DNA of 38,851 nt. It comes from Geothermobacter ehrlichii. GTDB taxonomy: Bacteria; Desulfobacterota; Desulfuromonadia; Desulfuromonadales; Geothermobacteraceae. The DNA is taken from contig NZ_VNIB01000019.1 of assembly GCF_008124615.1 (NCBI RefSeq), positions 1 to 38,851 of the forward strand, in the 5' to 3' direction. The translations under genes and the position numbers were made by a program. Shown in pieces: positions 34,201-38,851 of this stretch. Each line of letters opens with the position of its first letter. Position 1 is the stretch's first letter. The notes under the pieces are model-generated. The model worked only from the letters and a program-made list of their open reading frames with translations, did not search any database and was not told where the DNA came from.

Positions 34201-35190
34201 TCACCCCTTTTCCGTCACCAGGCCGAATTTCTTCGGCTTCAGGTAGCGGTCAATCAGCGGCGTCGCCGCATTCATCAGCAGTATGGCGAAGGACACCCCC
34301 TCCGGGTAGCCGCCGAACAGCCGGATGAGCACCGTCAGCAGACCGCACCCCGCCCCGAAGACCAGCATGCCGCGGCTGGTCACCGGGGTGGTGACCATGT
34401 CGGTCGCCATGAAAAAAGCCCCGAGCATCAGGCCGCCGGTCAGCAGATGGAACACTGGATCGGGATAACGGCCCGGATCGACCAGCCAGAAAGCACCCGA
34501 CAGCAGCACCACGGTGCCGAGATAGGCGACCGGGACATGCCAGGTGATCACCTTCTTCCTCAGCAGGTAACCGGCCCCGAGCAGCAGGGCGAAGGCCGAA
34601 ACCTCGCCTAGGCTGCCGCCGCTGTCGCCGAGGAAATAGCCGAGAAACCCGGCCTGCAGGTCGGCCGGCAGGGCACCGTGGAGCATGACCGCCTCCTTGG
34701 CACGGCCCAGGGGCGTGGCGGTCGTGACCGCATCAATCGCCGAGCCCAGCGGCGCGGGACGGGTCCAGCTGGTCATCTGCACGGGAAAGGAGATCAGCAG
34801 CACCACCCGCGCCACCAGTGCCGGATTGAAGGGATTGCAGCCCAGTCCGCCGTAGACCTGCTTGGCGATGACGATGGCGACAAAGGCGCCAAACAGGCTC
34901 ATCCACCAGGGGCTCGACGGCGGCAGGTTCATTGCCAGCAGAATGCCGGTCAGCGCGGCGCTGCCATCCTGGATGGTCAGCGGGCGCTTCATCAGTTTCT
35001 GACAGGCCACCTCGAAGGCGACACAGCCGAGAGTGCAGATCAGCAGCGTGGCCAGAGCCGGCAGACCGAAAAGATAGACGGCCACGGCGCACGCCGGCAG
35101 CAGGGCGAAAATCACCTGGCGCATGATCTGCTCGGTGCTCGCCCCGGAAGCGATGTGCGGAGAACTGGAAAGATAGACCGGAGACGACAC
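34201..35190 (-). CDS. rnfD: Rnf complex subunit D (flavoprotein)
   Basis: RnfD is a multi-helix membrane subunit related to NqrB, with FMN bound covalently. From the GTG at 35190 it has 329 residues. GAAAGGG lies about 6 nt upstream and the start falls 2 nt after the rnfC stop. An open frame upstream overlaps rnfC and is rejected. The covalent flavin site is DAVTTATPLG. Other conserved segments are VYGGLGCNPFNPALV and GGYPEGVSFAILLMN. About nine helices are seen. Confidence 0.95.
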   Translation of the reverse strand: MSSPVYLSSSPHIASGASTEQIMRQVIFALLPACAVAVYLFGLPALATLLICTLGCVAFEVACQKLMKRPLTIQDGSAALTGILLAMNLPPSSPWWMSLFGAFVAIVIAKQVYGGLGCNPFNPALVARVVLLISFPVQMTSWTRPAPLGSAIDAVTTATPLGRAKEAVMLHGALPADLQAGFLGYFLGDSGGSLGEVSAFALLLGAGYLLRKKVITWHVPVAYLGTVVLLSGAFWLVDPGRYPDPVFHLLTGGLMLGAFFMATDMVTTPVTSRGMLVFGAGCGLLTVLIRLFGGYPEGVSFAILLMNAATPLIDRYLKPKKFGLVTEKG

Positions 35191-35192
35191 GA

Positions 35193-36509
35193 TCAACCCT
35201 TTCTTCGCCGGGCCGTGATGGCCGCTTTCGCGTGGCGAATGCTCTGGACCAGCGGCAGGGCCGCCGGACAGGAATAGGAACAGCAGCCGCACTCGATGCA
35301 GTCCAGCGCTCCCAGAGCCTCCGCCTCGTCCATCATCTCGAGCCGCGCGTAGGCGGCGATGCTGGTCGGCAGAATGCGCGCCGGACAGGCCTGGACGCAG
35401 CGGGCGCAGCGGATGCACGGCCCCTCCGGCCGCTTCAGCACCTGCTCGGCGGTGAACAGCAGCAGGCCCGAAGTGCCCCGGGTCGCCGGCACGTCGAGCG
35501 ACAGCTGGGCCATGCCCATCATCGGGCCGCCCATGATGATCTTGGCCGGTTCGGCCAGGGTTCCGCCGCAGGCCTCAACCAGGTGGCGCAGCGACATGCC
35601 GATGCGGATGCGCAGGTTCTTCGGCTGCTTCACGGCGGCGCCGGCCACGGTGGCTATCCGCTCGATCAGGGGCCGGCCGCGCAGCACGGCATCGGCGATG
35701 GCGGCGCAGGTGCCGACATTCTGCACCACCACGCCGACATCCATCGGCAGACCGCCGGAAGGAACTTCCCGGCCGGCAATGGCGCTGATGAGCTGCTTTT
35801 CCGCCCCTTGCGGATACTTGACTTCCAGCGGCACCACCTCGATGGACCGATCAGCACCGAGCGACGCCATCCGTTCGATGGCGTCGGGCTTGTTGGCCTC
35901 GATGCCGAGAAAGGTCCGTTCGACCCCGAGAATCTTCTGCAAAATGGCGATGCCGTCGAGAATGCGTTCGCTCTCCTCCAGCATCAGCCGGTGGTCGGCG
36001 GTCAGGTAGGGCTCGCACTCCACCCCGTTGAGAATCAGGGTATCGATCGGCTTTTCCGGCGGCGGGCTCAGTTTGACGTGGGTGGGAAAGGTCGCTCCGC
36101 CCATGCCGACGATACCGGCGTCACGGATGCGGCCGCGCAGCTCGTCGACGGTCGCTGCGGCCGGGTCGAGAAGCGGCATCGGCTCGTCCCAGGCGTCCTC
36201 GCCATCGGCCCGGATGACCACGGCCGGCAGGGCGCGTCCCGAGGGATGCGGCCGCGGCTCGACGGCGACCACCTCGCCCGACGTGGGCGCGTGAACCGGC
36301 ACCGAAACAAAGCCGCCGGCCTCGCCGATCACCTGCCCCTTTCGCACCCGGTCCCCGGCCTGCACGCAGGCGGTGGCCGGCGCCCCGATGTGCTGCGACA
36401 GGGGGACAACCAGTTCTTCCGGCAGCGGGCAGTCCTCGATGGCCCTGGTCGCGGTGAATTCCTTGCTGTCGGGCGGATGCAACCCGCCGGAAAACGTTTT
36501 CATGCGCAT
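35193..36509 (-). CDS. rnfC: Rnf complex subunit C
   Basis: RnfC is the NADH-handling subunit, facing the cytoplasm. The 438-residue protein has an N-terminal barrel-sandwich domain (about 30-105), then a NuoF-like Rossmann domain that holds FMN and NAD(H) (GIVGMGGATFPTHVKL, NGVECEPYLTADHRLM). Near the C-terminus are two [4Fe-4S] motifs, CIRCARCVQACP and CIECGCCSYSCP. AGGA lies 9 nt before the first ATG; a second ATG two codons later is possible. It follows rnfB by only 6 nt. Confidence 0.96.
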   Translation of the reverse strand: MRMKTFSGGLHPPDSKEFTATRAIEDCPLPEELVVPLSQHIGAPATACVQAGDRVRKGQVIGEAGGFVSVPVHAPTSGEVVAVEPRPHPSGRALPAVVIRADGEDAWDEPMPLLDPAAATVDELRGRIRDAGIVGMGGATFPTHVKLSPPPEKPIDTLILNGVECEPYLTADHRLMLEESERILDGIAILQKILGVERTFLGIEANKPDAIERMASLGADRSIEVVPLEVKYPQGAEKQLISAIAGREVPSGGLPMDVGVVVQNVGTCAAIADAVLRGRPLIERIATVAGAAVKQPKNLRIRIGMSLRHLVEACGGTLAEPAKIIMGGPMMGMAQLSLDVPATRGTSGLLLFTAEQVLKRPEGPCIRCARCVQACPARILPTSIAAYARLEMMDEAEALGALDCIECGCCSYSCPAALPLVQSIRHAKAAITARRRKG

Positions 36510-36515
36510 GGTCGA

Positions 36516-37388
36516 CTATCCTGCGACTTTCTCGTTCGCACCTGCATCCACGTCGGACGAAACGTCGGTTCCCGGCGCCCGGAAGCTGCTCCCTTCCGGA
36601 TAGCCCTGACGAAAATCGCGGATGCACCTGGTCGGGCACTTTTCCACTCCGGGGCCGGCCTGCTCGTGGTGCTCGTAGACCACCCGGGCGAGAAAGTCCT
36701 CGATAACGTAGGCCTCCGGGGCCGTCTTCCTGCAGATCTGGCAGGCGATGCAGCCCACCTCGCAGTACTTGCGCACCGCCGCCCCCTTGTCGTGACTGTT
36801 GCACAGCACATGCACCGTCGCCTCCCGCGGCGCCATGGCGATCACCTGGCGCGGACAGACGGCGACACACTTGCGGCATCCGGTGCATTTTTCCCGGCTG
36901 ATCACGGCAAGCCCGTCGGCGGTCATTTCGATGGCACCGAACGGACAGGCCCGCTCGCAGCTTCCCAGGCCCAGGCAGCCGCCGGGACAGGCCTTGGGCC
37001 CGTCGGCCAGCTTCTGGGCGGCGTTGCAGTCGGCCAGCCCGAGATAACGATACTTCTCCTTCGCCTTGCGGTTGTCACCCTGGCAGCGGACCACCGCCAC
37101 CTGGGGCACGGCCGCCTCCGCCTCCACTCCCATGATACGGGCGATCGCCTCGACCGTCCCCTGTCCGCCCGGCGTACAGAGAGAGGGCGACACCCCGTCC
37201 TCGACCACCGCCTTGGCGTAGGCACCGCAGCCCGGATATCCGCAGGCACCGCAGTTGGCGCCGGAAAGAACGTCGATGATGGCCGACTCCCGCTGGTCGA
37301 CCTCGACGGCGAACTTGCGCGCCGCCGCTCCGAGGGCCAGAGCCGCCAGCAGGCCGATACCGCCCAGACTTGTCACTGCTGCAATCAT
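36516..37388 (-). CDS. rnfB: Rnf complex subunit B (ferredoxin-type)
   Basis: RnfB accepts electrons from ferredoxin. The 290-residue protein begins with one membrane helix (IGLLAALALGAAARKF). A four-Cys Fe-S domain follows (ANCGACGYPGCGAYAK and a later Cys). Then come ferredoxin-like modules, CLGLGSCERACPFGAI and CTGCRKCVAVCPRQVI, and a third Cys-rich block, CEVGCIACQICRKTAPEA. The tail is about 60 residues with CPTRC. The ATG at 37388 has AAGGAAG 7 nt upstream; an upstream extension into rnfA is rejected. Extra clusters are common in anaerobe RnfB. Confidence 0.95.
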   Translation of the reverse strand: MIAAVTSLGGIGLLAALALGAAARKFAVEVDQRESAIIDVLSGANCGACGYPGCGAYAKAVVEDGVSPSLCTPGGQGTVEAIARIMGVEAEAAVPQVAVVRCQGDNRKAKEKYRYLGLADCNAAQKLADGPKACPGGCLGLGSCERACPFGAIEMTADGLAVISREKCTGCRKCVAVCPRQVIAMAPREATVHVLCNSHDKGAAVRKYCEVGCIACQICRKTAPEAYVIEDFLARVVYEHHEQAGPGVEKCPTRCIRDFRQGYPEGSSFRAPGTDVSSDVDAGANEKVAG

Positions 37389-37407
37389 GTGCTTGCTTCC
37401 TTGTCGC

Positions 37408-37989
37408 CTATCCCTTGACCAGTCCGGCAAATCCCATGAACGCCAGCGAAAGCAGGCCGGCCGTCACCAGGGCGATGGCGGTCCCGCGAAAGCTCCGGGG
37501 CACCGGACAAAGGTCGATGCGCTCGCGCAGTCCGGCGAACAGTACCATGGCCAGTGTGAAGCCGAGGGCCGCACCGATGGCGAACACGACACTTTCCAGG
37601 AAGGAATAGCTCTTCTGGATGTTCAGAACGGCCAGACCGAGCACAGCGCAGTTGGTGGTGATCAGCGGCAGGAAAATACCGAGCGCCTGGTAGAGCACAG
37701 GACTCAGCTTCTGCACCGCCATCTCCACCAGCTGCACCAGCGAGGCGATGACCAGAATGAAGGCGATGGTCTGCAGATACTCGATATTGAAGGGAACGAG
37801 GATGAAATACTGGATAAGCCAGGTCACCACCGCCGCCACGGTCATGACGAACGTCACCGCCATCCCCATACCCAGCGCTGTGTCAACCTTCTTCGAAACG
37901 CCGAGAAAAGGGCAGATGCCGAGAAATCGGGCCAGCACGAAGTTGTTGACGAAAATCGCGCTGATCAGAATGAGGACCAGTTCAACCAT
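37408..37989 (-). CDS. rnfA: Rnf complex subunit A
   Basis: RnfA is a membrane subunit paralogous to RnfE. The 193-residue protein has six helices, with [18 protein letters not shown] and [13 protein letters not shown] containing the membrane Cys residues. GGGAG precedes the ATG. It is the first gene of the operon. The order A-B-C-D-G-E is that of gamma-proteobacterial rnf/rsx, not the C-D-G-E-A-B order of clostridia. Confidence 0.97.
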   Translation of the reverse strand: MVELVLILISAIFVNNFVLARFLGICPFLGVSKKVDTALGMGMAVTFVMTVAAVVTWLIQYFILVPFNIEYLQTIAFILVIASLVQLVEMAVQKLSPVLYQALGIFLPLITTNCAVLGLAVLNIQKSYSFLESVVFAIGAALGFTLAMVLFAGLRERIDLCPVPRSFRGTAIALVTAGLLSLAFMGFAGLVKG

Positions 37990-38010
37990 GGCGCGTCAGC
38001 TCCCTGCAAA

Positions 38011-38023
38011 TTGGTCAGACCAA
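38011..38023. promoter_or_regulatory. GntR/FadR-type operator at the rnf start site
   Basis: TTGGTC-A-GACCAA is a perfect 13-bp palindrome. It fits the TGGTnnnACCA pattern bound by FCD-type GntR regulators (PdhR, FadR, LldR families). It lies just downstream of the -10 box of the rnf promoter, over the likely transcription start, a repressor position. The regulator gene is not in the window. Confidence 0.6.
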
Positions 38024-38025
38024 AC

Positions 38026-38055
38026 CTTATAAAACAGGGCTCAGGGCCCTGTCAA
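38026..38055 (-). promoter_or_regulatory. Sigma-70 promoter of the rnf operon
   Basis: On the minus strand TTGACA (38055-38050), an 18-nt spacer and TATAAG (38031-38026) lie about 40 nt before rnfA. The spacer contains CAGGGC-CCTGA-GCCCTG, a further inverted repeat that may be a second control site. Confidence 0.75.
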
Positions 38056-38149
38056 ATGAATATCTTCGTAAAGGAGATCCATGAACGCACCGCCGGCTGT
38101 CGGGGACGGCAATCACCCCGGCCGCCGGCGTCCGGTTCACCAATTTCGC

Positions 38150-38179
38150 AAAAGGGGATTCCGGCCCGCAAGAATCCCC
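38150..38179 (-). terminator. Terminator after the SCP2-like gene
   Basis: GGGGATT (38154-38160) pairs with AATCCCC (38173-38179). On the minus strand the hairpin is followed by TTTTGCG. It lies 10 nt past the stop of the SCP2-like gene and separates that unit from the rnf promoter. Confidence 0.6.
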
Positions 38180-38188
38180 ATCTCCTGC

Positions 38189-38518
38189 TCAAGCCTTGCC
38201 GCAGGCGGCGAGCAGAGTCTGCAGGGCGGCCGGGTTGTTCGACTTGATTTCACCGGCAAGAAAATCCTTGACCCCGGGCCGGTAACCCTGGTTCCAGATC
38301 CGGTCGAGAAAGGCCGCCGAGGTCTTGCAGACACAGTCGGCCGTCTCCGTCGCCTTGCCGTCCACCACCCGGCAGCCTTCGGGCGACAGGAAAACCGTCT
38401 TTTTCACCTCGTCGACCGAAAAATAGAAACTGGTCTCCTTGTCCACCTTGCCGGCCCCGCACAGCCGTTCCATATCGCTGAACAACGCGTCGATCATGCT
38501 CCCTCGCAAAGAATCCAT
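38189..38518 (-). CDS. SCP2 sterol-binding-like small protein
   Basis: The 109-residue protein looks like a stand-alone SCP2 domain, a hydrophobic-pocket fold that binds lipids or acyl-CoA. Support comes from a strand pattern in TSFYFSVDEVKKTVFLSPEG, an ETADCVCKTS segment, and the C-terminal GYRPGVKDFLAGEIKSNNPA, which resembles the usual KxFLxGKIKxxG motif. The start is uncertain: GTG at 38524, ATG at 38518 and an ATG seven codons inside (with GAGG upstream) are all possible. It follows the etfA end by about 70 nt on the same strand and may share its transcript, consistent with acyl-CoA metabolism. Confidence 0.75.
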   Translation of the reverse strand: MDSLRGSMIDALFSDMERLCGAGKVDKETSFYFSVDEVKKTVFLSPEGCRVVDGKATETADCVCKTSAAFLDRIWNQGYRPGVKDFLAGEIKSNNPAALQTLLAACGKA

Positions 38519-38587
38519 ATTCACCCAGGGGCCAGGGCGAAAGGCCCGGGAGAACCCTTCAGCCTTGCCTTTGACCGTCTTTCAATT

Positions 38588-38851
38588 TCACCCCGCCAGC
38601 TTCTCCGTCAGCGCCGGCACGAACTGCTTGACGTCCGCCACCACCAGAACGTCCGCCACCTCGCCGATCGGCGCCTCGGGGTCGGTGTTGATCGCCAGGA
38701 TGAAGTCCGATTTCTTCATCCCCGCCAGGTGCTGGATCGCCCCCGATATGCCGCATGCCACGTACAGCTTCGGCGACACCGTCTGCCCGGTGGTCCCCAC
38801 CTGACGGTCATGCGGAACCCAGCCGGCATCGACCACCGGACGACTGGCCGC
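38588..38851 (-). CDS. etfA: Electron transfer flavoprotein subunit alpha (C-terminal part)
   Basis: Only the last 87 codons and the stop are inside the window; the gene continues past the right edge. The sequence is a clear EtfA C-terminal FAD domain: [38 protein letters not shown] and [17 protein letters not shown]. EtfA with EtfB passes electrons between acyl-CoA dehydrogenases or bifurcating partners and quinone or ferredoxin pools. Its closeness to rnf suggests a link to ferredoxin/NAD balance, but the two are separate transcription units. Confidence 0.95.
   Translation of the reverse strand, partial: AASRPVVDAGWVPHDRQVGTTGQTVSPKLYVACGISGAIQHLAGMKKSDFILAINTDPEAPIGEVADVLVVADVKQFVPALTEKLAG

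Overview
The window reads as a high-GC bacterial chromosome segment from a Desulfuromonadales-type anaerobe (Desulfuromonas/Geobacter relatives). This placement is an inference from protein character and gene content: a full 14-gene nuo operon whose NuoF and NuoG carry extra Fe-S domains, a complete rnfABCDGE operon, futalosine-pathway menaquinone genes and class II fumarase. Nearly everything is core metabolism. There is no prophage, CRISPR array, intact transposase or obvious defence island.

Layout. Bases 1-640 hold no gene I can support. Bases 640-4240 are a translation island on the minus strand: tRNA-Ser(CGA), tadA, tRNA-Arg(ACG), a DUF2155-like lipoprotein, tRNA-Ser(GCT), tRNA-Ser(UGA) and serS, with one small plus-strand membrane ORF. 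Bases 4241-5773 hold an HD-domain phosphohydrolase and a DMT-family transporter (minus). Bases 5871-6082 are a palindromic, MITE-like element with a 24-bp triplicated unit in one arm, sitting directly before the ribosome binding site of fumC (plus, 6103-7473). Bases 7518-14829 (minus) run mqnP-ubiX-mqnE-mqnC-hisC-mutY-rnd in transcription order; four consecutive gaps contain copies or relics of a CACGGAG-type palindromic repeat. A plus-strand 119-aa protein of unknown function follows (14981-15340) and shares a bidirectional terminator with the end of the nuo operon.

Bases 15426-30374 (minus) are nuoABCDEFGHIJKLMN, read from a recognisable sigma-70 promoter near 30459-30487 with a perfect 16-bp palindrome just upstream. 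A GAF/histidine kinase/receiver hybrid protein is transcribed divergently (30743-32494). It is followed by a decayed PAS-GGDEF diguanylate cyclase (pseudogene). Bases 32995-37989 (minus) are rnfABCDGE, preceded by a sigma-70 promoter whose start-site region is covered by a TTGGTC-T-GACCAA palindrome of the GntR/FadR type. The right edge carries an SCP2-like small protein and the C-terminus of EtfA.

How the genes fit together: mqnE, mqnC, ubiX and mqnP contribute to menaquinone synthesis. Menaquinone is the likely acceptor for the Nuo complex, and fumarase feeds the same chain. Rnf couples ferredoxin and NAD pools to an ion gradient, and the adjacent Etf gene fits electron bifurcation or acyl-CoA metabolism. 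The serS/tRNA-Ser and tadA/tRNA-Arg(ACG) pairs place tRNAs beside the enzymes that act on them. I did not find a convincing new multi-gene system. The most interesting unexplained structures are the element before fumC, the repeat family in the mqn-mutY gaps, the repeats downstream of the tRNA-Ser genes, and the two operator-like palindromes before nuo and rnf.
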